The notes: a model not told the origin generated them from the sequence alone. Positions 36,064 through 45,172 are shown, counted from the first letter of the stretch. The stretch is 64,000 nucleotides of DNA from Bordetella genomosp. 11 (GCF_002261215.1 NZ_NEVS01000002.1:1-64000); one strand, 5' to 3'. Translations and numbers: made by a program.

Positions 36064-37577
36064 GTGCCCGCATCACTCCCCAGACACCCGCCTTGCAAGC
36101 ATTGCGCATGCGACTGCATGCCCAGCATCAACCCGTCGTCTTGATGCGTACCGATTGCCATGTCTGCCGTGCCGAAGGGCTGGCACCGCGGTCACAGGTA
36201 CTGATCATTGCCGGCGACCGCACTGTGCAAGCGCTACTGTACCAAATCGACAGCGATCTGCTCAAAACCGGACAGATCGCTCTGTCCGAGGCCGCCTGGG
36301 ATGCCCTGGACATTCATGAGGGCGATCTTGTGCAGGTTCGGCATCCTCCGCTGCTCGAATCGTTGTCGGCCGTGCGTGCGCGAATTCACGGCCACCGACT
36401 GCAAACGACGGAGTTGCAGGCGATCGTCCGTGATGTGGTCGATGGTCGCTATACCGATGTCGCACTTTCGGCCTTCCTGACCGCAACGGCGGTACTGCCT
36501 CTGGATATGCAAGAGACCATCCATCTCACCCGTGCGATGGTCGATGTCGGAGATCACCTGCAATGGCAGGCTCCGATTGTTGTGGACAAGCATTGCGTGG
36601 GCGGATTACCGGGAAATCGCACCACGCCGTTGGTGGTTGCCATCGCCGCAGCCAATGGATTGGTGATGCCCAAGACCTCATCACGCGCCATCACCTCTCC
36701 CGCTGGCACCGCGGACACCATGGAAACGCTGGCTCCTGTAGACCTGGACCTGGATACGCTCAGAAAGGTCGTGGAGAAAGAGGGTGGATGCGTGGCGTGG
36801 GGCGGCGCGATGCACCTCAGCCCCGCGGACGACATCTTCGTGCGTATTGAGCGTGAACTGGATATCGACACGCAAGGACAACTGATTGCCTCGGTGTTAT
36901 CCAAGAAGATTGCAGCAGGGGCGACCCACATCGTGATCGATATTCCGGTTGGGCCAACCGCAAAAGTCCGCAGCCGGGAAACTGCCGAGCATCTTGCGCA
37001 TCACCTTTCGGAAGTCGCCGCGTCATTTGGCCTTGTATTGCGTTGCCTGTTTACAGACGGGAATCAGCCTGTCGGCAGAGGTATCGGCCCGGCGTTGGAG
37101 GCGCGCGACGTGTTGGCCGTATTGCGCAACGAGGCGGATGCGCCGCAAGACCTATGTGACCGCGTGGCGTTGGTCGCGGGCGCGGTGCTTGAGCTTGGCG
37201 GTGTCGCCAAAGAAGGGGACGGACTTCGGTTGGCTCACGAGACGATCAGCAGTGGCCGCGCCTGGGAAAAATTTCAGAGAATCTGCGCGGCTCAGGGGGG
37301 ATTTCGTGAGCCGCCCCAAGCTCTCTATGTCGAACCGCTTTTGGCAACCACTTCAGGCCGAGCAGTACACATCGACAACCGTAAGCTGTCCCGTTTAGCC
37401 AAATTAGCCGGAGCGCCTGAGAGTCCAGCCGCAGGGATTCAATTGCAAGTGCGCTTAGGTGACGAGGTAACACGCGGACAATCATTGATGTTTTTGCATG
37501 CGCAAACCTCTGGAGAGATGGCCTATGCACTCGCATACGTGCATGACATTGGTGACATCGTAAAGATTGAACCTTAG
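36060..37577 (+). CDS. Nucleoside-monophosphate phosphorylase / thymidine phosphorylase family (archaeal AMP phosphorylase-like)
   Basis: The 505-aa protein exceeds ordinary thymidine phosphorylase (~440 aa) because of an extra N-terminal ~90-residue domain, as in archaeal AMP phosphorylase. The active-site run KHCVGGLPGNRTTPLVV and PKTSSRAITSPAGTADTME match the AMP-phosphorylase type, not the KHSTGGVGD of classical enzymes; a Cys replaces the usual Ser. It would split NMP plus phosphate to base and ribose 1,5-bisphosphate. GTG 36060 overlaps the MBL stop. The substrate is inferred. Confidence 0.83.
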   Translation: MSARITPQTPALQALRMRLHAQHQPVVLMRTDCHVCRAEGLAPRSQVLIIAGDRTVQALLYQIDSDLLKTGQIALSEAAWDALDIHEGDLVQVRHPPLLESLSAVRARIHGHRLQTTELQAIVRDVVDGRYTDVALSAFLTATAVLPLDMQETIHLTRAMVDVGDHLQWQAPIVVDKHCVGGLPGNRTTPLVVAIAAANGLVMPKTSSRAITSPAGTADTMETLAPVDLDLDTLRKVVEKEGGCVAWGGAMHLSPADDIFVRIERELDIDTQGQLIASVLSKKIAAGATHIVIDIPVGPTAKVRSRETAEHLAHHLSEVAASFGLVLRCLFTDGNQPVGRGIGPALEARDVLAVLRNEADAPQDLCDRVALVAGAVLELGGVAKEGDGLRLAHETISSGRAWEKFQRICAAQGGFREPPQALYVEPLLATTSGRAVHIDNRKLSRLAKLAGAPESPAAGIQLQVRLGDEVTRGQSLMFLHAQTSGEMAYALAYVHDIGDIVKIEP

Positions 37578-37763
37578 CGCCGTAGATAAACAGGGCTCTT
37601 GAATGCTCAGTCAAACACAGCCCGGCCTCTCGTTTGGAAAAGTTGAACGCCTACATCTCGTGCTCAAAGAGCATATGCAAAAAACATCGCCTAGAAGTTT
37701 TCAACCTGCATAGCGTGGAGCAAATAGAAGGAGGTCGTCAGCGTCTGAATAGGAACATTGCTC
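37578..37763. other. Intergenic before the LysR gene
   Basis: 186 bp, lower GC than the flanking genes, with an AAGGAGG at about 37729-37735 placed well upstream of the LysR start. No terminator with a clear T tract is seen after the phosphorylase gene. Confidence 0.35.
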
Positions 37764-38654
37764 ATGGAACTGCGACACCTGCGTTGCTTTATCGTTTTGG
37801 CCGAAGAGCTTCATTTCACACGGGCCGCCGAGCGCCTGCATATCGAGCAACCCCCTTTATCTCGCGCCATCAAAGAGCTTGAAGACGAACTGGGGGTGGT
37901 ACTTTTCGACCGAAATCGCCGTGGAACCGTTCTGACCGCAGCAGGTGCTGCCTTCTTGCAGGATATTCGACGCCTGCTCACCGTCCTGGAGCAGGCACGA
38001 GAAAACGCCAAGGCTGTCGCCTCAGGCTTGCGAGGCAGCTTGCGCATTGCAGTGTCCGATGGTGCGATCGATCCTCGACTGTCAGCATTTCTGGTCCGCT
38101 GCCGCGCAGAGGAACCGGAGATAGAGATACGCCTATCCGAGGTGCCGTTGGCCGAGCAGCTACGCGGCTTGCGGTCAGGCGACTTCACGATCGGATTCGC
38201 GCACACGGCCGAAGTCGGTGACGACATTGTTGCCGAACCCATCTGGCGGGATCCGTTGGTGATCGCCGTGCCAGCTCGGCACGCGCTGCTCGTCCACAAG
38301 AAGGTCCCACTTCATGAACTCCGGGGGCATCCGCTTGTCTTGTGCGACCCTCACGCATGCGAGGGGTACTGCCGCGAATTGGGGCGGCTCTTGCAGGTGC
38401 TGGAGCACAAGCTGAACATCGTCGAGGAAGTGTCTTCGCTGGACATGATGCTCACGCTGGTCGGTGCAGGATATGGCGTCGGCTTCATGACGGCGACCAA
38501 GATTCCGGTCTGCCAATGGCCGGATGTGGTGATTCGTCCCTTGGCGATGGATTCCGCGGTGATCACCACCTACTTGCTTCGGCCTGAAAGCAACAGTTTG
38601 TCGGCTTCGCTGGAGCGGTTTATCGCTCGGTTACGCGACTCGTCCGACGGTTGA
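37764..38654 (+). CDS. LysR-family transcriptional regulator
   Basis: The 296-aa protein has the LysR HTH (MELRHLRCFIVLAEELHFTRAAERLHIEQPPLSRAIKELE; split here as two adjoining parts) and a periplasmic-binding-protein-like effector domain (GSLRIAVSDGAIDPRLSAFL onward). ATG 37764 is the standard LysR start; ATG 37758 is two codons upstream. It follows the metabolic cluster and may control it, but LysR regulators usually act on divergent genes and none is present. Confidence 0.9.
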   Translation: MELRHLRCFIVLAEELHFTRAAERLHIEQPPLSRAIKELEDELGVVLFDRNRRGTVLTAAGAAFLQDIRRLLTVLEQARENAKAVASGLRGSLRIAVSDGAIDPRLSAFLVRCRAEEPEIEIRLSEVPLAEQLRGLRSGDFTIGFAHTAEVGDDIVAEPIWRDPLVIAVPARHALLVHKKVPLHELRGHPLVLCDPHACEGYCRELGRLLQVLEHKLNIVEEVSSLDMMLTLVGAGYGVGFMTATKIPVCQWPDVVIRPLAMDSAVITTYLLRPESNSLSASLERFIARLRDSSDG

Positions 38655-38677
38655 CGGAGTCCTGCCGGCGGACATCC

Positions 38678-38971
38678 TCAAGGATCGGTTTCGGCACGCA
38701 GATTGCGTTCGGTCGCCGTCATCAGTTCAGCCGCGCTTATCCTGAGCGCCGTAGAAATTCTCAGTATGAGAGGCAGTGTGGGCACGTGCTCACCGCGCTC
38801 GATCTTGCCCATGTGCGAGCGCGAGATGACTGCCCGAGACGCGAACTCGTCTTGCGCGACTCCCTGAGCGACGCGGGCAGCGCGCACGGCCTGTCCGAAG
38901 GCCAACGCCGACTCGGATTCATACGTTGATGTGCCAGTAGGGCGGCCTGGCTGGATTGTTGATTTCTGCAT
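38678..38971 (-). CDS. XRE-family HTH regulator
   Basis: The ~97-aa protein carries one Cro/CI-type HTH (FGQAVRAARVAQGVAQDEFASRAVISRSHMGKIERG). Start ATG 38971 was chosen over 38998 because the extra residues are not typical; both are possible. It is divergent from the LysR-effector-domain gene at 39091. Small XRE proteins like this are common near the integrase end of ICEclc-type elements. Confidence 0.82.
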   Translation of the reverse strand: MQKSTIQPGRPTGTSTYESESALAFGQAVRAARVAQGVAQDEFASRAVISRSHMGKIERGEHVPTLPLILRISTALRISAAELMTATERNLRAETDP

Positions 38972-39090
38972 TAGCAGAAGCGTCAAACAATCTTCCAAAA
39001 TTAACCACGTTATTTTTAACGACGTTAAACTTCACTCTTAACCACGATGTTGGTTCGCCTTCCTGGCCAGATCGCTTCTTGGGGGTCCTC

Positions 39091-39744
39091 ATGCATGCCA
39101 CCAGCCAGTTTTCTCATTTCAGGCTTGCTATAGCACCCGGGGTGCCGTCCTCATGCCTCTCCACGCTTCTCGCCCTGCAGCGCACGGAAGAGCCGGACAC
39201 CCCCATCGCCTTCTTTGAAGCCTCGGGTGACGACCTGGTGATCGGCCTTGAAGAAGGCCGCTATGACGCAGGAATATCGCTTCGGCACGTGAGTGCTCCG
39301 TTCCTGAGAAGCCAGCCTTTGTGGATCGATAACATGGCTGTCGCCATGCCATTGCGGTCTTCCTTGCTTGGCCGGGCAACGCTCACGACCGCCGAGGTTC
39401 TGGACTACCCCGGGTTTCGCTGGCAAGCAGAGACCTGCCCGCTGCTGGATCAGCGGTTGTCCTCCTTCCCGCCGCTGAGCGAGCAGAGCATGCAGCATGT
39501 CACTTCGTTTGAGATTTTGGCGCTATGGGTCGCCGCTGGCTATGGCGTCGGGATCTCTGCGCAATCGCGTATTGAGCGCGCCCATGCCTGGGGCATCACC
39601 ATGCGGCCGCTTTCTGATGCTCCCTACGAGGTCGTGACACATCTGCAGCGGCCCAGGGAGCGAGCCAGCGCCATTTCTGAGCTGTTCGAGCGCAGGGCGA
39701 TGCAGGTTGCCAAAGATAGCGCGGCCTACTCGAATACCCGATAG
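39091..39744 (+). CDS. LysR effector (substrate-binding) domain protein without HTH
   Basis: The ~217-aa protein looks like the C-terminal LysR_substrate domain only: FRLAIAPGVPSSCLSTLLALQR, then GRYDAGISLRHVS and the VAAGYGVGISAQSRIE region. No DNA-binding HTH is encoded; the frame is open upstream to 38956 but shows no HTH either. It may be a decayed regulator or a ligand sensor working with the divergent XRE protein. AT-rich DNA at 38980-39040 between them probably holds both promoters. Confidence 0.72.
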   Translation: MHATSQFSHFRLAIAPGVPSSCLSTLLALQRTEEPDTPIAFFEASGDDLVIGLEEGRYDAGISLRHVSAPFLRSQPLWIDNMAVAMPLRSSLLGRATLTTAEVLDYPGFRWQAETCPLLDQRLSSFPPLSEQSMQHVTSFEILALWVAAGYGVGISAQSRIERAHAWGITMRPLSDAPYEVVTHLQRPRERASAISELFERRAMQVAKDSAAYSNTR

Positions 39745-39901
39745 CTCACTCGCGCTGCGTGCTCTCCACTCAGATGCCGACGCCAGGCATCCGTAATCGG
39801 CGCGGGAATTCACTGCTTCCTGGTAATTGCAACGGCACGCGCTGTCAATGCGCCAGCATCGCGTTTTCATCTCTGGCAACATGACGAATTAAACCGGCCT
39901 T

Positions 39902-40874
39902 ATGGAGATGCCAATGGTTGGAAGTAGTTGGGACCGAGTACCCATCGACTCGCAAAGCATCGATGCGCCACTGTCGCGCGCGGCGGTGTTTCTCACATTG
40001 ACGGTCGCCGAGGGCCGAGAGTCCCTGCAGGCGGTCGCCGGCGTCCTGGACGGCCTGGACGACCTGATCAAGACGGTGGGCTTTCTTCGCGATCTCAACG
40101 GCCGGCTGTCGTGCATCACCCCCCTGGGATCGGCGCTGTGGGACCGTTTCCAGGCCGGAAGGCGCCCGAAAGAACTGCGTCCCTTCGCACCCATCAAGGG
40201 CGCGAAGCACACCGCGCCGGCCACGCCCGGCTCATATCCGGGCCGAGGGCGAGGACCTCTGCTTTGAATTCGAGCGCCTGCTGTTGGACCAATTGGGCAG
40301 CAGCGTGACGGTGGCCGACGAGGTGGCGTGCTTTCGCTATTTCGACTCCCGCGATCTCCTTGGCTTCGTCGATGGCACAGCCAATCCGACCGGGCACGAA
40401 ATCGGCGCATCCACGCTGGTCGGCAGTGAGGATCAGGAATTCGCCGGCGGGAGCTACGTGGTGGTGCAGATGTATCTGCATCAAATGCAGCCGTGGGCTC
40501 GGCTTCCCGAGGACCAGCAAGAGCAGATCATCGGCCGGGAGATCGTCAGCAATATCGAATTGCCCGATGCGACGAGCGGCCAGAAGTCGCACAAGACCCT
40601 CGCCACGATCGTGGGTGCTGACGGTACCGAGCACGACATCCTGCGCGACAACATGCCCTTTGGCCGCCCCGGCCAAGGCGAATACGGCACCTACTTCATC
40701 GGCTACTCCAGGCATCTGTGCGTCACGCAGAAGATGCTGAAGCGCATGTTCCTCGGCGATCCGCCGGGCATGAACGACCGCCTGCTCGATTTCTCGACGG
40801 CGCACACTGGTGCCGTGTTCTTTGCGTCCGCCCCGCGCACGCTGAGCGAACTCGTGCAGGCTGTACAAGCGTAG
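39902..40874 (+). pseudogene. DyP-type peroxidase, frameshifted
   Basis: The first frame (39902 to ~40230) encodes the N-terminal part ending RPFAPIKGAKHTAPATPG; the second frame (from ~40233 to 40874) continues HIRAEGEDLCFEFERLLLDQLG and includes GFVDGTANPTGHE, the GxxDG motif of DyP haem peroxidases, and the C-terminal FFASAPRTL. The DLLF expected between the two is missing. The frame change and missing residues fit an 11-bp deletion near 40231. A full enzyme would not be made, although the second frame could restart at 40284. Confidence 0.85.
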
Positions 40875-40911
40875 CGCGGGGGCCGCAAGGCGCCCGCAAG
40901 GGCTGGTAGCC

Positions 40912-42846
40912 CTATGCGCCGTCCAGAACCACGGCGCTGTCCACCATTCGGCGAACGCTCTGCCGCACCTCCTCTGGGATAGGCCGCGGTGGGACTGTCT
41001 CTGGCGCATTCGCATGGAACTGGCCGCTTGCGATGACCTGGACCACCATGCCCAGATTGCTTGGCGTCACCAAATCGATGGCCGCGCGATCGCCCAGGTC
41101 CGGGTGTGGCCGGGTCAGCATGCGGTAAAGCTCCCACGAATCCGCTTGCGGACACTGGCGCATGAGCACCTGGGCCAGCTTGTGCTTGAGCGGCACCAGT
41201 TGCCAATCGGGAACTCGCTGGCCCCGGTTGCCCAAGCTGACGGATAGCAGTTTGCCGGCCTTCAACTCGCGGTTGATCTGGTCTTTGGACTTCCCGGCCA
41301 ACTTGCCGAACAGGGGGACCGGCAGGCTGCTCGGCGATTCATAGATGGCCAGCATTTCCTCGCGCTCGCGCTGGATGGCAGATACTTCCGGTTCTGGCGC
41401 ATGCGTCGGAGGCGGCGGCACCTGCGACAGCCGCTGGAACGTGATGCTCCCGTCGTTCGGCGTCACGACGATGGGAGCGGTCACCATCGACGGAACGGGT
41501 GCCGCAGAGGACGCTGCAACGATGGCGTCGGGCTTGTCCTCCTCTGCCATGGCCGGCACGCCCTCGATGTGAATGGTGAGGTGCGCGCTGGCCGCCTCCA
41601 CCTGGCCCTGTTCGAGCAGGTCGAGGCGATCCGCCCAGTCCTGCATCATCCGGCGGCGCGGCTCAACGTACTTGGCATGGTTGTAAGCCGAACTCACCTT
41701 GTTCGGGTCGGAGTGCGAGAGCTGCGCGTCCACCCAAATCTTGGGGTAGCCGATCTCGTTGAGCGCCGTCGAAATCGTTCCCCGGATGCCGTGGCCGGTC
41801 AGTTGGTCCTCGTAGCCCATCCGCTTCAAGGCGGCATTGAGGGTGTTCTCGCTGATGCGCTTCTTGAGTTCGCTGCGGTGCGCCAGCAGGTGGCGCTGGG
41901 CCGGCCGTATCACCCCCAGAAGGTAGCTCACGATCTCGATGGCTTGAAGGGACAGCGGTACGATGTAGGGCGGCACATCCTGGGGGCGCTTGCCGGCCTT
42001 GCGCATCTCATCCTGAAGCTGCTTGACGATCTGGGGCGGAATGATCCAGAGGCCGCGGTCCAGGTCGAACTGATCCGGGGTCGCCAGCCGCAGCTCGCCG
42101 GTTCGCACCCCGGTCAGGAACAGCAGCCGGATGCCGAGCTGGGTCTGCCAGCCACGCGGGTTGTAGAGCCGGAGCTTCTGAAGGAATTCCGGCAGCTCGG
42201 GCAAATGCAAGTACGGGTTGTGGTTCACCGGAGGCTTGGGCTCCGCCACCACATCCAGGTCAGAAGCCGGATTGGCCTCCAGCCCCTCGACGATCACGAG
42301 GGCATAGCGGAACAACTGGCTCAACCAGGTGCGGACCTTTTCTGCCGTGGTGAAAGCCTTGCGTTCCTCGATTCTTGCCAGGACGCCCAGAAGCTGGGGC
42401 CGGCGAATGTCGTAGATCGACATCTTCCCGAGGGCGGGCAGCACGTCCTTGCCGAAAATCCGCAGGATCTGCGAGAGGGTGCTTTGACGGCCTTCCTTGA
42501 GTTCCTTGCGCCGATGCTCGACCCAGGCATCGAAGACCGCCTTGAACGTGTAGTCGGCCGCCAGCTTCACGGCATGGCGTTTCTGCTTGCGGTCGGTGTG
42601 AGGGTTGATGCCCCTAGCCAAGAGTGCGCGGGCTTCGTCGCGCAAGGTACGCGCTTCACGCAGGCCGATCTCGGGGTAGTTGCCCAGGGAGATGCGCTTT
42701 TGCTTGCCGAGCCAGTAGTAGCGCAGGTGCCACGATTTGCCGCCGGTAGGGGCGACCACCAGGCCGAGGCCATCGGTATCGGGGAGGCTGTAGGTTTTGT
42801 CAGCGGCCTTGGCTTGCCGCACAGTCAGATCAGAGAGTGCCATCAT
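40912..42846 (-). CDS. int: ICEclc-type tyrosine integrase
   Basis: The 644-aa site-specific recombinase inserts and excises the element at the tRNA-Gly gene. The N-terminal DUF4102 arm-binding domain (about 3-90) and SAM-like domain precede the catalytic domain: R248 (LTGVRTGEL), H352-x-x-R355 (GHGIRG), H378 (LSHSD) and nucleophile Y388 (SAYNHAKY). A ~240-residue C-terminal extension is typical of the ICEclc IntB13 group (~650 aa). An AGGAG on the minus strand precedes ATG 42846 and is partly inside a hairpin. The gene is complete and points away from the tRNA. Confidence 0.93.
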   Translation of the reverse strand: MMALSDLTVRQAKAADKTYSLPDTDGLGLVVAPTGGKSWHLRYYWLGKQKRISLGNYPEIGLREARTLRDEARALLARGINPHTDRKQKRHAVKLAADYTFKAVFDAWVEHRRKELKEGRQSTLSQILRIFGKDVLPALGKMSIYDIRRPQLLGVLARIEERKAFTTAEKVRTWLSQLFRYALVIVEGLEANPASDLDVVAEPKPPVNHNPYLHLPELPEFLQKLRLYNPRGWQTQLGIRLLFLTGVRTGELRLATPDQFDLDRGLWIIPPQIVKQLQDEMRKAGKRPQDVPPYIVPLSLQAIEIVSYLLGVIRPAQRHLLAHRSELKKRISENTLNAALKRMGYEDQLTGHGIRGTISTALNEIGYPKIWVDAQLSHSDPNKVSSAYNHAKYVEPRRRMMQDWADRLDLLEQGQVEAASAHLTIHIEGVPAMAEEDKPDAIVAASSAAPVPSMVTAPIVVTPNDGSITFQRLSQVPPPPTHAPEPEVSAIQREREEMLAIYESPSSLPVPLFGKLAGKSKDQINRELKAGKLLSVSLGNRGQRVPDWQLVPLKHKLAQVLMRQCPQADSWELYRMLTRPHPDLGDRAAIDLVTPSNLGMVVQVIASGQFHANAPETVPPRPIPEEVRQSVRRMVDSAVVLDGA

Positions 42847-42853
42847 CGAAGCT

Positions 42854-42872
42854 CCTAAGTCTTGGACTTAGG
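42854..42872 (-). promoter_or_regulatory. int: Palindrome overlapping the integrase ribosome-binding site
   Basis: An exact 8-bp inverted repeat (cctaagtc, 3-bp loop, gacttagg) lies 7 bp before the integrase start. On the int mRNA its 3' arm contains the AGG of the AGGAG site, so the hairpin could hide the RBS; as DNA it could bind a repressor. Confidence 0.5.
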
Positions 42873-43002
42873 CCCGATGCTGCTGGTCATCCCGATCCAA
42901 CCCCAGCAACAAACCGGAACCGGCACCGCCCGCATTCTTTGGCCTTGTTTTTGGCCTCAAAAACGCTGGCTGTCGGTGGATTCCAGTGGCTTTTGCTGGA
43001 AT

Positions 43003-43028
43003 GAAAAAAGGAGCCGAAGCTCCTCTTT
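43003..43028 (-). terminator. Terminator downstream of tRNA-Gly, inside the element
   Basis: Reading leftward: aggagc, a TTCG tetraloop, gctcct, then six T (43009-43004). It ends transcription leaving the tRNA-Gly gene before int. In the other direction it is followed by only four T. Confidence 0.7.
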
Positions 43029-43071
43029 TCAACGACTTACAGACCCCAGTGGAAGTCTGTAGATCATAATT

Positions 43072-43089
43072 TGGAGCGGGAAACGAGTC
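43072..43089. other. Attachment site (attR/attL) at the tRNA-Gly 3' end
   Basis: The last 18 bp of the tRNA gene (gactcgtttcccgctcca read leftward) correspond to the 18-bp att core known for ICEclc in tRNA-Gly. This is the chromosome-element junction. No second copy is in the window, so the other end lies to the left. Confidence 0.75.
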
Positions 43090-43147
43090 TCGAACTCGCG
43101 ACCTCAACCTTGGCAAGGTTGCGCTCTACCAACTGAGCTATTCCCGC
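43072..43147 (-). tRNA. tRNA-Gly (anticodon GCC)
   Basis: A 76-nt cloverleaf with encoded CCA: acceptor gcgggaa/ttcccgc, D arm agctcagttggtagagc, anticodon stem caacc/ggttg with loop ttGCCaa, and T arm gcgagttcgagactcgt. It remains complete after integration because the element restores the 3' end. It is the integration target of ICEclc-type elements. Confidence 0.97.
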
Positions 43148-43247
43148 GTTGTCTTGCGACTGATTGCATTCGACTGATCTCATTCGATGCGAACTGGCAT
43201 CGCGTAAAATCAGTCAAGAACGAAACTATATCAGGCTGCCAAACGTA

Positions 43248-44327
43248 ATGTCAAACCCGTCGGCGTCATCCACCGATACGGACATGCTCAAGCCGATTGC
43301 GGCGGACCTCACGGCCTTGAACACCTTGGGCCTGGCTTGTTCGGCCCAGGCCTACGTACGCATTGAATACCTTCGCCAGCTTCCCGCCTTGTCGGCGCTG
43401 GCGCGGCGCCATGGGCGAGTGTTCGTGCTGGGCGGTGGCAGCAATGTCGTCCTGCCTTCGGTCATGGCGGGCCTGGTCGCGCATATGGCGATCCCCGGCA
43501 TCAGGCTGTTGGACACACGGCCCGACGCCTGGATCGTCGAAGCCGGCGGCGGCGAAAACTGGCATGGGTTCGTGGCGCACTGCCTGCGCCACGGCTGGGA
43601 CGGCCTGGAAAACCTGGCGTTGATACCGGGCACCGTGGGTGCCGCGCCGGTGCAGAACATCGGCGCGTACGGCGTCGAACTGGACCAGCGCTTCCTTGGC
43701 CTGAGTGCCTGGGATATCGAGCGCGGCGAGATGGTAGAGCTATCGGCGCGGGATTGCCGCTTCGCCTATCGGGACAGCCGGTTCAAGCATGACGCCCCGG
43801 GCCGTTGGGCGATCGTCGCCGTGCGCTTCGCGCTGCCCCGGCCGTGGCGACCGGTGCTGGACTATCCGGATCTGCAACGGCATCCTGCACTGGGCAGCGG
43901 GGCCGACCGGTCAGCCCCGCCGGCGAATGGCGCGGGGGTTTCCGCCCGTGCGGTTTTCGATGCCGTCTGTGCGATACGCCGGGAAAAATTGCCGGATCCT
44001 GCCGTTATCGGCAACGCTGGCAGCTTCTTCAAGAACCCTATCGTGAGTGCCGATCGGTATGCCGCCTTGCGCCAGCGCTTTCCCGGCCTGGTGGCTTATC
44101 CCCAGGCGGACGGACGCTGCAAGCTGGCGGCCGGATGGCTGATCGACCAATGCGGATGGAAAGGGCGCACGATGGGTGCCGCCGGCGTACACGACCGCCA
44201 GGCCTTGGTACTGGTCAACCGGGGTGGGGCCCGCGCGGCGGACATCATGGCGCTGGCCGATGCCATTCGGGCCGACGTCAAGGCGCGTTATGGCGTCGAG
44301 CTGGAACCGGAGCCCGTGCGTCCTTGA
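43248..44327 (+). CDS. murB: UDP-N-acetylmuramate dehydrogenase
   Basis: The 359-aa flavoenzyme reduces UDP-GlcNAc-enolpyruvate to UDP-MurNAc in peptidoglycan synthesis. It has the FAD-binding part [10 protein letters not shown] and [21 protein letters not shown] and the C-terminal domain with [11 protein letters not shown] (catalytic Ser). The length fits the proteobacterial type. ATG 43248 was chosen; ATG 43284 is an alternative, while the frame upstream to 43164 crosses the tRNA promoter region. It is the first host gene after the element. Confidence 0.93.
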   Translation: MSNPSASSTDTDMLKPIAADLTALNTLGLACSAQAYVRIEYLRQLPALSALARRHGRVFVLGGGSNVVLPSVMAGLVAHMAIPGIRLLDTRPDAWIVEAGGGENWHGFVAHCLRHGWDGLENLALIPGTVGAAPVQNIGAYGVELDQRFLGLSAWDIERGEMVELSARDCRFAYRDSRFKHDAPGRWAIVAVRFALPRPWRPVLDYPDLQRHPALGSGADRSAPPANGAGVSARAVFDAVCAIRREKLPDPAVIGNAGSFFKNPIVSADRYAALRQRFPGLVAYPQADGRCKLAAGWLIDQCGWKGRTMGAAGVHDRQALVLVNRGGARAADIMALADAIRADVKARYGVELEPEPVRP

Positions 44328-44380
44328 TCTGCCGCGGCTTGGTAGTACCGGCAAGGTCGCGGCTATCCGCCGCGATCGCG

Positions 44381-45172
44381 CTATAGCCCCAGCACGCCTT
44401 GCATGTCGAACAAACCCTGCGTTTTGTCGCGCAGGAAGGCGGCCGCCCGCAGGCTGCCCTGTGCATAGGTGGAGCGACTGCTGCTACGGTGCGTAATCTC
44501 GATGCGCTCGCCGGTGCCGCAGAAGTAGACGGTGTGGTCGCCCACGATGTCGCCGCCGCGCACTACGGAAAAACCGATGGTGCCCGGCTCGCGCACGCCG
44601 GTTTCGCCGTGGCGCGTCCAGGTGGCCACATCCGGCAAGTCCACGCCCCAGGCCTTGGCGACGGTTTCGCCCATCTTCAGCGCGGTGCCCGAGGGCGCAT
44701 CGACTTTCTTGTTGTGGTGCGCCTCGAAGACCTCCACGTCGTAGCCGGAATTCAGGATGCGCGCGGCGACCTCCAGCAGGCGCAGCGTGGCGTTCACGCC
44801 TACGCTCATGTTCGGCGCGAATACGATGGCGATGCGTTGCGCGGCCTGCGCGATGGCGGCTCGGCCGGCGTCATCGAAGCCGGTGGTGCCGATGACGGCC
44901 TTGACCCCATGCCGCACGCAGGCGTCGAGGTGTCGCAGCGTCCCTTCGGGCCGCGTGAAATCGATCAGGCAATCGGCGCCGGCCAGGGCCTGGAGATCGT
45001 CGGTAATGGCGACCCCTGTATCCCGTCCCAGGAACGCGCCGGCATCCTCGCCGATATGGCTGCTGCCCGCGCGATCGAGGGCGACGGCCAGCGTCATGTC
45101 GGGGTGTTCCAGGACCGCTTCTATCAGCATGCGGCCCATCCGGCCGCCTGCGCCGGCAATGGCGATGCGCAT
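44381..45172 (-). CDS. dapB: 4-hydroxy-tetrahydrodipicolinate reductase
   Basis: The 263-aa lysine and diaminopimelate biosynthesis enzyme shows [16 protein letters not shown] (NAD(P)H binding), [21 protein letters not shown], the catalytic [16 protein letters not shown] and [21 protein letters not shown]. Complete. It converges on murB and follows bamE on the same strand, the usual order in Bordetella-type genomes. Confidence 0.95.
   Translation of the reverse strand: MRIAIAGAGGRMGRMLIEAVLEHPDMTLAVALDRAGSSHIGEDAGAFLGRDTGVAITDDLQALAGADCLIDFTRPEGTLRHLDACVRHGVKAVIGTTGFDDAGRAAIAQAAQRIAIVFAPNMSVGVNATLRLLEVAARILNSGYDVEVFEAHHNKKVDAPSGTALKMGETVAKAWGVDLPDVATWTRHGETGVREPGTIGFSVVRGGDIVGDHTVYFCGTGERIEITHRSSSRSTYAQGSLRAAAFLRDKTQGLFDMQGVLGL

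Larger units (their letters stand above)
1..43089. mobile_element. ICEclc-like integrative and conjugative element, right part
   Basis: The right boundary is the 3' end of tRNA-Gly(GCC), which is the known target of ICEclc and its relatives. The adjacent integrase is of the long (~650 aa) ICEclc type, and a MobH/TraI_2 relaxase lies at 1506-3371. Between them are IS elements, remnants of other elements and metabolic cargo. Beyond the tRNA, gene order becomes that of a conserved Burkholderiales chromosome. The left att copy and the type IV secretion genes are not in the window, so the element is only partly seen. That it is one contiguous element is inferred. Confidence 0.8.
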
